This document shows positions 7,371 through 13,935 of a stretch of 15,749 nt of DNA, in pieces; positions within the stretch are counted from its first letter, which is position 1, and each line of letters starts with the position of its first letter. Below the pieces are notes generated by a model. It saw nothing but the letters and a program-made list of their open reading frames with translations, made no database searches and had not been told where the DNA came from. The translations under genes were made by a program, and so were the position numbers. Where the stretch lies: contig CALJKZ010000454.1 of NCBI GenBank assembly GCA_937983085.1, positions 1-15,749 of the forward strand. The letters run 5' to 3'. The stretch is from an uncultured Gemmatimonadales bacterium (GTDB lineage Bacteria; Gemmatimonadota; Gemmatimonadetes; Longimicrobiales; Gaopeijiaceae).

Positions 7371-7994
7371 TCAGAAGAGAAGGCTGAAGCCCGTCTGGGC
7401 CGCGACATAGCGCATGGAAAGCGTCGACCCGCCGGGCAGGTCGGTGTTCACGAGGGTGTAGAGACCGGTGGCGCTCCACCCGATGGACCTCCCGAGGCGC
7501 ACCAGAACGCCCACCCCCGCCTCGCCCCCGAACCCGAGGTCGGACACGCCGGCGTACGCAGAAGACGAGGGGGAGGCCGCCAGATCATCCGTCTCCACCC
7601 GTGTGGTGACGGCACCCAGGCGCACCCACGGGATCACCGGCCCGTGATTCACAGGCACGATCCGCACCCCGACGTTGAACCCGGTGGCCACGTAGCGGCC
7701 CTCGGCGTCGCAGCCCGCGGCCTGGCAACCGAAGCGGTGCTGGGCAAAGCCGGCGTACAAGGCCCGCCAACCGTCGCCGGGCAGGACGAAGGTGAAGGCC
7801 AGGGTGGGCCCCGACGTCGTCCCGTAGCCGGGATCCGTACCGTCGGCGAAGTCGCCCAGGGGAACCGCCGCACCTCCTTGGACCTCGAGGACCAGCGGGC
7901 TCTCCTGGGCGTTCACGGTCCCACCGGGGATGCCGGCGACGATGCCGAGAGTCGCGACCAGTGCGACGAGGACGGGGCGTTGAGCAGAGGTCAC
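7371..7994 (-). CDS. Small outer-membrane beta-barrel family protein
   Basis: A 207-residue hypothetical protein with outer-membrane barrel character. It has a signal peptide (residues about 8-30, ending VNAQE), then alternating amphipathic strands such as LVLEVQGGAAVPLGDF (34-49), YVATGFNVGVRIVP (101-114) and GGEAGVGVLVRLG (156-168), and a C-terminal strand ending in phenylalanine (QTGFSLLF), the usual recognition end for BAM-inserted proteins. A Cys90/Cys95 pair lies in a probable loop. The start is a GTG at 7994, with GAGGAG 12 bases upstream, a rather wide spacing. It is the first gene of the leftward cluster, 17 bases before the propeller gene. The role, whether pore, adhesin or structural, cannot be told; the barrel assignment rests on pattern rather than on a named family. 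Confidence 0.78.
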   Translation of the reverse strand: MTSAQRPVLVALVATLGIVAGIPGGTVNAQESPLVLEVQGGAAVPLGDFADGTDPGYGTTSGPTLAFTFVLPGDGWRALYAGFAQHRFGCQAAGCDAEGRYVATGFNVGVRIVPVNHGPVIPWVRLGAVTTRVETDDLAASPSSSAYAGVSDLGFGGEAGVGVLVRLGRSIGWSATGLYTLVNTDLPGGSTLSMRYVAAQTGFSLLF

Positions 7995-8234
7995 GTCGGA
8001 GCCGATCTCCTCGAAACAGGGGCTCAGAGGGGTGTCGAAGACGTACCGGGGGCGCGAGCCGGGGTTCTAGGCACCGACCCTCGCGTCCGCGATCTCCGAA
8101 TGCTATCGCACGGTCCCCCGGCGCCCAACCGGCCCGCGGCACCGGTTGCTCTCCCGAACAGGTCTGGACATCCTGTTTCGCTGCCCGGCGCGCAGGGTGC
8201 GCCGACCTCGCTGCCATCCTCGAACGATCTCCCG
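7995..8234. promoter_or_regulatory. Divergent intergenic region between the leftward cluster and the aminotransferase gene
   Basis: A 240-base spacer between the GTG of the barrel gene (minus) and the ATG of the aminotransferase gene (plus). It must carry leftward transcription signals and probably rightward ones. I could not identify a convincing -35/-10 pair on either strand. A GAGGAG ribosome site for the barrel gene lies at 8007-8012 (minus). An inverted repeat lies at 8157-8177. The open frame crossing this spacer in the aminotransferase frame has no protein-like character. Confidence 0.5.
8157..8177. repeat. Short inverted repeat AACAGG-9-CCTGTT, possible operator
   Basis: A perfect 6-bp inverted repeat (8157-8162 and 8172-8177) around a 9-base spacer, 57 bases before the aminotransferase start. 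The 15-base centre-to-centre geometry would suit a dimeric regulator, but a 6-bp match can occur by chance. Confidence 0.25.
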
Positions 8235-9410
8235 ATGACGAATCGCCTCACCCGCACCGCACGACGGACCCACTCCTTCACCGAGTCGGTCATCCGGGAA
8301 ATGACTCGCGTGGCCCGGGAGCACGACGCGGTGAACCTGGCCCAGGGGTTTCCGGACTTCCCCGCCCCGGACCTGTTGAAGGAGGCCGCGTGCGAAGCGA
8401 TCCACCGCGACGTGAACCAGTACGCCATCACGTGGGGAGCGCCGAGCCTCCGTCACGCCCTCGCCCGCAAGTACCGGAAGCACTACGGCATGGAGGTGGA
8501 CACCGAGCGTGAGATCACGGTCACGTGTGGAGGCACCGAAGCGATGGCCGCGGTGATGCTCGCCGTGGTGGACCCCGGCGAGGAGGTCATCGTCATGGAA
8601 CCGTTCTACGAAAACTACGGGCCCGACGCCATTCTCTGCGAGGCCAAGCCCGTCTTCCTGACCCTGGAGTCGCCCGACTACCGACTCCACAAGGAGGCCC
8701 TGGAGGAACTCGTCACCCCCAAGACCCGCGCCATCGTCATCAACACGCCCAACAACCCCACGGGCCGGGTCTTCGATCGCTCCGAAATGCAGGCCATCGC
8801 CGACGTCTGCCTGAAGCACGACATCCTCGCCATCACCGACGAGATCTACGAGCACATCTACTACGAGGGAGAGCATTACCTCCTGGCGACCTTCGACGGG
8901 ATGCGCGACCGGACCGTCACCATTTCCGGCCTCTCCAAGACGTGCAGCGTCACCGGCTGGCGCATCGGCACCATCATCGCGCCCCCGGAGCTCACGGTGG
9001 CCATCCGAAAGGTCCACGATTTCCTCACGGTGGGCGCCCCCGCACCCCTCCAGGAGGCGTGCGCCGTGGGCATGAACGAGCTCGGGCCGGAGTACTACTC
9101 GGACATGGTCGCGACGTACAAGGAGCGCGGTGATGTCCTGGTGACCGCCCTGCAGGAGGCGGGCTTTCGCTGCCACTTCCCCCAAGGCGCGTACTACGTC
9201 CTCGCGGACTTCAGCGAGTTGAGCGACGAAGACTCCATGACCTTCGGGAAGCGGCTCACCGCCGAGGGTGGCGTGGCGCCGGTGCCGGGCGCGTCGTTCT
9301 TCAGCGAACCGTCACGTGGCCACTCCCTCGCCCGCTTCGTCTTCTGCAAGCAGATCGAGACCCTCAGGGAAGCCGGCGAGCGACTGAGGGACTTCGCCGC
9401 CCGAGGGTGA
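8235..9410 (+). CDS. Class I/II PLP-dependent aminotransferase (kynurenine/methionine aminotransferase-like)
   Basis: A 391-residue fold-type I aminotransferase. It exchanges an amino group between an amino acid and a 2-oxoacid through PLP, in the cytoplasm. Key residues are present: the opening signature NLAQGFPDFPAPDLL (34-48), the PLP-phosphate region CGGTEAM (98-104), Tyr125, INTPNNPTG (169-177, with Asn174), TDEIYE (201-206, Asp202 and Tyr205), the Schiff-base lysine Lys235 in SGLSKTCSVTGWRIG (231-245), and Arg367 in ARFVFCK, which binds the substrate carboxylate. The QGFPDF opening and overall pattern are closest to the KAT/YbdL group, which act on kynurenine, glutamine or methionine; substrate cannot be fixed by eye. 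The ATG at 8235 lacks a clear Shine-Dalgarno but matches the usual N-terminus; a longer frame from 7644 has no homology-like content. The small membrane-protein gene follows 28 bases later. Confidence 0.96.
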   Translation: MTNRLTRTARRTHSFTESVIREMTRVAREHDAVNLAQGFPDFPAPDLLKEAACEAIHRDVNQYAITWGAPSLRHALARKYRKHYGMEVDTEREITVTCGGTEAMAAVMLAVVDPGEEVIVMEPFYENYGPDAILCEAKPVFLTLESPDYRLHKEALEELVTPKTRAIVINTPNNPTGRVFDRSEMQAIADVCLKHDILAITDEIYEHIYYEGEHYLLATFDGMRDRTVTISGLSKTCSVTGWRIGTIIAPPELTVAIRKVHDFLTVGAPAPLQEACAVGMNELGPEYYSDMVATYKERGDVLVTALQEAGFRCHFPQGAYYVLADFSELSDEDSMTFGKRLTAEGGVAPVPGASFFSEPSRGHSLARFVFCKQIETLREAGERLRDFAARG

Positions 9411-9426
9411 CGTGACCGGTCCCGGC

Positions 9427-9430
9427 GAGG
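9427..9430 (+). promoter_or_regulatory. Shine-Dalgarno site deciding the small membrane protein start
   Basis: GAGG lies 8 bases before the ATG at 9439. The alternative GTG at 9412, one base after the aminotransferase stop, has no comparable site. Confidence 0.5.
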
Positions 9431-9438
9431 ACGGGGCG

Positions 9439-9825
9439 ATGACCGTCGATGCCCGCGCGACCCTCTTCGGGTTCGACGATCGGCCGGTGAAAGCCACCAT
9501 CATCCCTCGCAGTCGCGCCTGGCGGGTCGGCGGGGCGGCAAGGACGTTCGCGGTCTTCGTCGTCATCGCGCCCTTCGTGGCGGTCTTCCCTCCCCACGCC
9601 GTCTGGTTTCTCGGCGCCCTCACGGCGGGTGGCGTCCTCGCCAGACGTCGCTATGTCGAGCGGTTTACGCTGGTCTCCGTAGAGGGTCAGTGCCCCAAGT
9701 GCGGCGACGAACTCGCGGCCAAGAAGGGGCGACTGAAGCAGCCCCATCCGCTGCCTTGTGAAGGGTGCAACCACGAGCCCGCCCTTCGGGTGCCGGACGA
9801 GGCCCTGGATGTACCGGGGGAGTAG
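9439..9825 (+). CDS. Small membrane protein with zinc-ribbon-like tail, unknown function
   Basis: A 128-residue protein I do not recognise. An N-terminal soluble segment (1-32) is followed by two hydrophobic helices (about 34-50 and 54-67) separated by PPH, a basic stretch (ARRRYVERF, 68-76), then a tail with CPKC (85-88) and CEGC (107-110), spaced like the knuckles of a zinc ribbon. The topology predicts a hairpin in the inner membrane with the metal-binding tail on the cytoplasmic side (positive-inside at 68-76). Gene position, 28 bases after the aminotransferase, suggests joint transcription without showing a joint role. The start could instead be the GTG at 9412, adding nine residues. The convergent permease gene ends 94 bases beyond. 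GC-rich codon use matches its neighbours. Confidence 0.75.
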   Translation: MTVDARATLFGFDDRPVKATIIPRSRAWRVGGAARTFAVFVVIAPFVAVFPPHAVWFLGALTAGGVLARRRYVERFTLVSVEGQCPKCGDELAAKKGRLKQPHPLPCEGCNHEPALRVPDEALDVPGE

Positions 9826-9865
9826 AAGGGCGGGCAGCGAAGTGCCGTAGCTCGCGGGGCCTGGA

Positions 9866-9894
9866 CGGGGTTCGGCAGCCCCGATCTACTCGGG
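9866..9894. terminator. Possible hairpins in the convergent spacer between 9825 and 9920
   Basis: Two overlapping short stems are visible: CGGGG (9866-9870) with CCCCG (9879-9883), and CCCGA (9880-9884) with TCGGG (9890-9894); the second recurs at 9914-9928 through the tandem duplication. Neither has a T-tract, so intrinsic termination is weakly supported. Convergent genes end on both sides, so some terminating function is expected here. Confidence 0.25.
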
Positions 9895-9942
9895 CGCCTC
9901 CCGTAGCAGCAGCCCCGATCTACTCGGGCGCCTCCCGCAGCA
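9875..9942. repeat. 34-bp direct tandem duplication spanning the permease stop codon
   Basis: Two abutting 34-base copies (9875-9908 and 9909-9942) differ at a single base (T at 9904, C at 9938). Each begins GCAGCCCCGATCTACTCGGG. The right-hand copy contains the last six codons and TAG stop of the permease gene; the left-hand copy lies just downstream and repeats the same stop and coding tail in another register. Confidence 0.95.
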
Positions 9943-12502
9943 CCGGAAGGGGGGGACGGCGCAGCAGCTCCCTGGAACCCGCCAGGCCCGTGACCACCGT
10001 CAGGGTCACCACCACCAGCCAGATGAGCAGCAGGGGCGCGACACGAAGCGTGTACTCGATCTCGAAGAGGTTGGGCACCAGCAAGGCCGCGGCCACCACG
10101 GCGAGAAGCAGTCCGCTGGCCGTGGCCAGGGAGCCCAGCGCCAGGTACTCCGAGAACAGAACGGTGAGCACCTGTCGTCGCCGAGCTCCCAGGGTCTTCA
10201 GGAGGGCACCCTCGCGGAGGCGCTGGGCGCTGGAGGTGGCGAGGGCCCCGATGAGCACGATGATGCCCGCCAGGGCGCTGAATCCGCCCAGAACGGCCAC
10301 CGCCTGCCGGACGCGCGACAGCACCGAGTCGATGGCCTCCTGCACCCGCGAGAAGTCCAGCGCCGAGACGTTGGGAAAGGCGCCTACGAGGGAGCGCTGG
10401 ACCCGGGCCCGTTCGTCGGCGTCGGGAATGCGGGTCACCATCAGGATGCTCTGAGGAGCCGCTTCGAGGACGCCCGGCTCCAGGATGGCGAAGAAGTTGG
10501 GCTCCAGCCGGTCCCATTCCACGGTACGTAGGCTCGTGACCACCGACGGGACCTCCATGCCCGCGACATTCCACGTGATGGTGTCGCCGAGGCCGACGCG
10601 AAGATCACGAGCGATGTCGTCCTCCAGCGACACCCGTGCCAGGCCACCGGCATCCACGGTCGTGTCGTCGTCGACGCCCGGCGTCCCGTCCCACCACCGC
10701 CCGGCGACGACGGTTTCCGCGCCCCCCAGATCCTCGCGGTAGGTGTTCCTGTACTCCCGTCGGAGGGCCCACCCCTCCGGCCGTTCCGCCCGGTCCTCGA
10801 TGGCCCGCAGTTCCTCCGGCGTTCGCCCGTTGATGGACGCGATCCTCGAGGTCACCAGCGGGGAGACCTCGGCGGCGGCCCGTGCGTCCGCCGGCAGCAG
10901 ATCCAGGAGTGGATCGATCTGATCGGTCTGGATGTCGAAGAAGAGGACGTTGGGTTGCCCCGCGCCGAACGACACCGTCAGGTCGTCGCGCAGGCTCGAC
11001 TCGACCTGAACGATGGTGCCGATGACGAAGGCCCCGAGGCCGAGAGCGAGCGTCACCGAGATCGTCTGGTTCTGAGGCCGAAAAAGGTTCGAAACCCCCT
11101 GCCGGACGGGGTACGACGCCCGCCTGGGGAAGAAGCGGCGGGTGAAACGCGCCAGCCCCCACCCCACCCCGGCGATGAGGGCCGTGGCCGTGGCGAGGGC
11201 CACGGCGAAGGCGACGCCGACCTCCTCGTCGGGCGCCTCGAGGACACAGAGGGCGACCACGCTGGCCACCATGAGCGCGTACGCCACGATGCGGGGGATG
11301 TCCAGCCGCCGCCGTGGAGGCTCGAAGTCGCTTCGAAGCGCGGCCAGAGGTGGAACGTCCCTCACCTGGAGCAGCGGGATCAGCGCGAAGACGACCGCCA
11401 CCCAGACGCCGATCCCCAACCCCGCGGCAATGGAGATGGGCGACAGACGGGTTTCGACCTCCACCGGGAGGATGTCCGACAGGACCACCGGCATGATCTC
11501 CTGGAGGCCCACCCCGAGCACGGCGCCCGCCCCTGCGCCGAGAAGGCCGAGCCACGCTGCCTGGATGAGGTAGGCCAGGAAGGCCGTGCTCTGGCCCGCT
11601 CCGATGCACCGCAGGACCGCGATGCCCGGCCGCTTCTCGCGGATGTACACGTGGATCGCGGCAGCCACCCCGACCCCGCCCAGGAGCCGAGCGCCGACGC
11701 CCACCGACCCCAGGAAGCGGCCGAGGAACCGCACCCCGTTGGAGAGACTTCTCGCCTGCTCCTCGGCCAGGCGGTAGCGGACGCCGGCTGCACGGAAGGT
11801 CTCCTCGTGGGTCTCCCGGAGCTCCCGCCGCTCGCCGACGTCTGGAATGGCCAGGTAGGCCTCGTAGCGCGCCAGACTGCCGAAGCCGAGGAGCTCGGCT
11901 CGCTCCATGGTGGCCGGCGACACGTGGATGCGGGGCCCGATGGCCGTCTGGTACGCGACGTCGGTGGGAAGATCATCGACGGTGGCGGCAATCTCCAGCC
12001 GCTCCCGCCCGATGACGAGGGTGTCCCCCACGTCTACGGCCATCTGACTCAGGACGGCCGGGTCCACCAGAACGCGACCGGGTTCCAGATGCGCTCCCCA
12101 GCGCCCCTCCGGTTCGGTTCGGACTTCGCCGTAGAAAGGGTATCCCACTTCCAGCGACCTCACCTGGAAAAGCCGCACGACCTCCGATCTCGGAGCGTAG
12201 ACCATGGTCGAGGCCGTGGTGACCCGGGCCACGGGGACGTCCGCCGCGCGCAGAGAGTCCAGGACCGCCTCGACGTCCGGTGGAAAGGGTACGTCGTCCT
12301 CGAGGCGGGCGTTGGCGCCCATGAGGACGTCGGCCTCCTCCTGGATCGAGCGGGCGAAGTCGTCACGGAACGAATGGATGGACACCAGCGCCGCCACCCC
12401 CAGCGTGATGGACGCCATGTAGACGCCCACGCGCCGCAATCCATGGCGACTTTCCCGGACCGCCAGCCTCAGAGCGAACCGGGCACGAAGGGGGGAGCGC
12501 AC
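9920..12502 (-). CDS. ABC transporter permease, FtsX/MacB family (YbbP-like)
   Basis: An 860-residue permease with ten predicted helices, the layout of E. coli YbbP: TM1 at 26-45; a first extracytoplasmic domain; a helix group at about 269-500 (around 269-287, 304-335, 356-378, 403-422, 429-451, 480-500); a second extracytoplasmic domain (501-735); and a C-terminal FtsX domain with helices at about 736-758, 777-810 and 822-841. FtsX-type coupling segments appear as REKRPGIAVLRCIGA and LREGALLKTLGARRRQV. Proteins of this type use ATP hydrolysis by their partner to drive movements of the periplasmic domains, often to handle lipids or envelope proteins. The start is a GTG at 12502, 10 bases after the ATPase stop, with GAGG 8 bases ahead; an ATG at 12577 would overlap the ATPase gene by 65 bases and add an unlikely leader. 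The gene ends in the tandem duplication. Confidence 0.94.
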   Translation of the reverse strand: MRSPLRARFALRLAVRESRHGLRRVGVYMASITLGVAALVSIHSFRDDFARSIQEEADVLMGANARLEDDVPFPPDVEAVLDSLRAADVPVARVTTASTMVYAPRSEVVRLFQVRSLEVGYPFYGEVRTEPEGRWGAHLEPGRVLVDPAVLSQMAVDVGDTLVIGRERLEIAATVDDLPTDVAYQTAIGPRIHVSPATMERAELLGFGSLARYEAYLAIPDVGERRELRETHEETFRAAGVRYRLAEEQARSLSNGVRFLGRFLGSVGVGARLLGGVGVAAAIHVYIREKRPGIAVLRCIGAGQSTAFLAYLIQAAWLGLLGAGAGAVLGVGLQEIMPVVLSDILPVEVETRLSPISIAAGLGIGVWVAVVFALIPLLQVRDVPPLAALRSDFEPPRRRLDIPRIVAYALMVASVVALCVLEAPDEEVGVAFAVALATATALIAGVGWGLARFTRRFFPRRASYPVRQGVSNLFRPQNQTISVTLALGLGAFVIGTIVQVESSLRDDLTVSFGAGQPNVLFFDIQTDQIDPLLDLLPADARAAAEVSPLVTSRIASINGRTPEELRAIEDRAERPEGWALRREYRNTYREDLGGAETVVAGRWWDGTPGVDDDTTVDAGGLARVSLEDDIARDLRVGLGDTITWNVAGMEVPSVVTSLRTVEWDRLEPNFFAILEPGVLEAAPQSILMVTRIPDADERARVQRSLVGAFPNVSALDFSRVQEAIDSVLSRVRQAVAVLGGFSALAGIIVLIGALATSSAQRLREGALLKTLGARRRQVLTVLFSEYLALGSLATASGLLLAVVAAALLVPNLFEIEYTLRVAPLLLIWLVVVTLTVVTGLAGSRELLRRPPLPVLREAPE

Positions 12503-12510
12503 GCGCGGAG

Positions 12511-12514
12511 CCTC
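12511..12514 (-). promoter_or_regulatory. Shine-Dalgarno site deciding the permease GTG start
   Basis: GAGG on the minus strand, overlapping the TGA stop of the ATPase gene and 8 bases ahead of the GTG at 12502. It favours this start and coupled translation of ATPase and permease. Confidence 0.6.
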
Positions 12515-13223
12515 AGCCGCCGGCGGCCACGAGGACCGACGGGCCGCGACCGGGCCGGTCCTCGCCGATCCGCCCATCGTCCAACGCGATGACCCGGTGC
12601 GCCCGTTCGGCCAGTTCGCGGTCGTGGGTCACCAGGACGAGGGTGGTCTCCTCCTCCCGGTTCAACTCCTCGAGCATGCCCACGATGGTGTCCCCGGTGT
12701 CCCGATCGAGGTTGCCGGTGGGCTCGTCGGCGAAGAGGATGCGGGGCTTGTTGGCGAAAGCCCGTGCCAACGCCACGCGCTGTTGCTCTCCCCCGGAGAG
12801 TTGGGCGGGATAGTGGTCCAGGCGGTCTCCGAGACCCACACGGGCCAGGAGAGCTTCGGCGCGGGGCCGCACGTCGCCGTCGACGCCGCGGAGTTCCAGC
12901 GGCACGAGAACGTTCTCCACGGCCGTGAGGGTCGGGAGGAGGTGGAAGGTTTGGAACACGAAGCCCACCCGCTGGCCGCGGAACTCGGCGCGCTCGTCCT
13001 CCGTCATGGCGAAGATGTCGTGGCCGTCGAGGTACACGCGTCCGCCACTGGGCTCGTCGAGACCTGCCAGGAGTCCGAGGAGCGTCGTCTTTCCGCTCCC
13101 CGACGGACCCACGATGGACACGAAGGCCCGCGCCTCGATCTCCAGGTCCAGAGATCGGAGCACGGGTAGAGGTCTGCCCCCGCTGGTGTAGTTTTTGTCC
13201 AGCCCTTCGGCCCGGATCATCAT
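12513..13223 (-). CDS. ABC transporter ATP-binding protein (YbbA/LolD/MacB type)
   Basis: A 236-residue ATPase that powers the adjacent YbbP-like permease at the inner membrane. All motifs are intact: Walker A GPSGSGKTT (39-47), Q-loop in VFQTFHLLPTLTA (Gln91), signature LSGGEQQRVALARAF (142-156), Walker B ILFADEP (162-168, catalytic Glu167) and H-loop His200 in LVTHD. The FQTFHLLPTLTA and ADEPTGNLD wording is typical of the LolD/MacB/YbbA branch. The start is taken at the ATG at 13223 (13220 is possible), giving the normal opening IRAEGLDKNYTSGG. The frame continues upstream to 13397, but those 58 residues look non-homologous and lie opposite the esterase signal peptide. The start codon overlaps that of the esterase gene on the other strand. 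E. coli has the same divergent ybbA/tesA arrangement. Confidence 0.95.
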   Translation of the reverse strand: MMIRAEGLDKNYTSGGRPLPVLRSLDLEIEARAFVSIVGPSGSGKTTLLGLLAGLDEPSGGRVYLDGHDIFAMTEDERAEFRGQRVGFVFQTFHLLPTLTAVENVLVPLELRGVDGDVRPRAEALLARVGLGDRLDHYPAQLSGGEQQRVALARAFANKPRILFADEPTGNLDRDTGDTIVGMLEELNREEETTLVLVTHDRELAERAHRVIALDDGRIGEDRPGRGPSVLVAAGG

Positions 13224-13935
13224 GAAGCCCGCTATCTCCCTACTCGCCTGTCTCGCCCTGGCGGCCTGCTCGGCCGTCTCGGATTCTCCGTCCGCCGATG
13301 CCGATGGGCGGCCGGACTCCACCATGGTGGTCCCTTCTCCGACGAGGGTTCCCTCATCCCTCGGGCCCCGGGTCGTCTTTCTCGGGACAAGCCTCACGGC
13401 CGGGTTGGGCCTCGAGGGAAGCGAGAAGGACTACGTGGACGTCCTCGACGCGCTGGCCGACTCGGCCGGCCTTCCCATGGAGGCCGTGAACGCGGGGGTC
13501 TCCGGGGAGACGAGCGCCGGTGGGCTACGCCGCCTCGACTGGGTGCTACGCGACTCCCTGGACGTGCTTTTCCTGGAGCTGGGCGCCAACGACGGGCTCC
13601 GGGGGCAGGACCCCGAGGCCATGCGCTCGAACCTGGTGCGGATCATCGAGGGCACACGCACCCGCTACCCCGACGCCGAGATCGTCTTGGCAGGGATGGA
13701 AGCCCCGCCCAACCTGGGGGTGCGGTATACCGAGTCCTTCCGACAGGTCTTCCGCGACGTGGCGGAGGGCCACCAGGTGACCCTCGTCCCTTTCCTCCTC
13801 GACGGTGTTGCCGGAGTCCCCGAGCTGAACCAGGAAGACCGGATCCATCCCACCGAGGCGGGACACGAGGTGGTGGCCCGAACGGTATGGCCCTACCTCT
13901 CCGACGTACTTCGCGAGCTGGAGGGGACGTCGTGA
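13222..13935 (+). CDS. TesA-like SGNH/GDSL hydrolase lipoprotein (arylesterase/lysophospholipase)
   Basis: A 237-residue esterase homologous to E. coli TesA, a multifunctional thioesterase, lysophospholipase and arylesterase. It carries a lipoprotein signal: MKPAISLLACLALAAC with lipobox LAAC and Cys16 as the lipidation site, then a low-complexity linker (17-46). SGNH blocks follow: FLGTSLTAGLGL (53-64, nucleophile Ser57, with Thr where GDSL has Asp), the block II region NAGVSGETSAGG (90-101), GAND (121-124, Asn123) and DRIHPTEAGH (206-215, catalytic Asp206 and His209). It is therefore probably anchored in the outer or inner membrane facing the periplasm. The start at 13222 is chosen because it begins the signal peptide; a TTG at 13195 would lengthen it without benefit. 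The downstream gene overlaps it by 4 bases. Substrate unknown; a lipid or ester role fits the ABC neighbour. Confidence 0.94.
   Translation: MKPAISLLACLALAACSAVSDSPSADADGRPDSTMVVPSPTRVPSSLGPRVVFLGTSLTAGLGLEGSEKDYVDVLDALADSAGLPMEAVNAGVSGETSAGGLRRLDWVLRDSLDVLFLELGANDGLRGQDPEAMRSNLVRIIEGTRTRYPDAEIVLAGMEAPPNLGVRYTESFRQVFRDVAEGHQVTLVPFLLDGVAGVPELNQEDRIHPTEAGHEVVARTVWPYLSDVLRELEGTS
13920..13926 (+). promoter_or_regulatory. Shine-Dalgarno site deciding the SRPBCC gene GTG start
   Basis: GGAGGGG lies 5 bases before the GTG at 13932, inside the last codons of the esterase gene. With the GTGA overlap it indicates coupled translation. Confidence 0.7.

Larger units (their letters stand above)
1..7994 (-). 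other. Probable six-gene transcription unit (barrel protein, propeller, M55 peptidase, proline dehydrogenase, MFS, DAACS)
   Basis: All six genes point the same way with inter-gene gaps of 17, -4, 37, 31 and 28 bases and no visible terminator-like hairpin with a T-tract between them. This spacing is what an operon looks like, but co-transcription is inferred. Functions fit a chain from exported peptide handling to proline oxidation and solute transport. Confidence 0.55.

Noticed and set aside
7644..8234. Upstream extension of the aminotransferase frame to 7644
   Set aside because: It is antisense to the barrel protein and crosses the divergent spacer without homology-like sequence; the family N-terminus begins at 8235.
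8103..9185. Minus-strand open frame of 360 codons
   Set aside because: Antisense to the aminotransferase, which has all catalytic residues in place.
12503..12577. Permease start at the ATG at 12577
   Set aside because: It would overlap the ATPase gene by 65 bases and add a Pro/Arg/Ala-rich leader; the GTG at 12502 has a ribosome site and normal spacing.
10955..12592. Plus-strand open frame of 545 codons
   Set aside because: Antisense to the YbbP-like permease. The translation is Arg/His/Asp-rich low-complexity text without hydrophobic or motif structure.
13224..13397. 58-residue N-terminal extension of the ABC ATPase up to an ATG at 13397
   Set aside because: The added residues do not resemble ATPase sequence and are opposite the esterase lipoprotein signal and linker; the shorter form has a normal family start.
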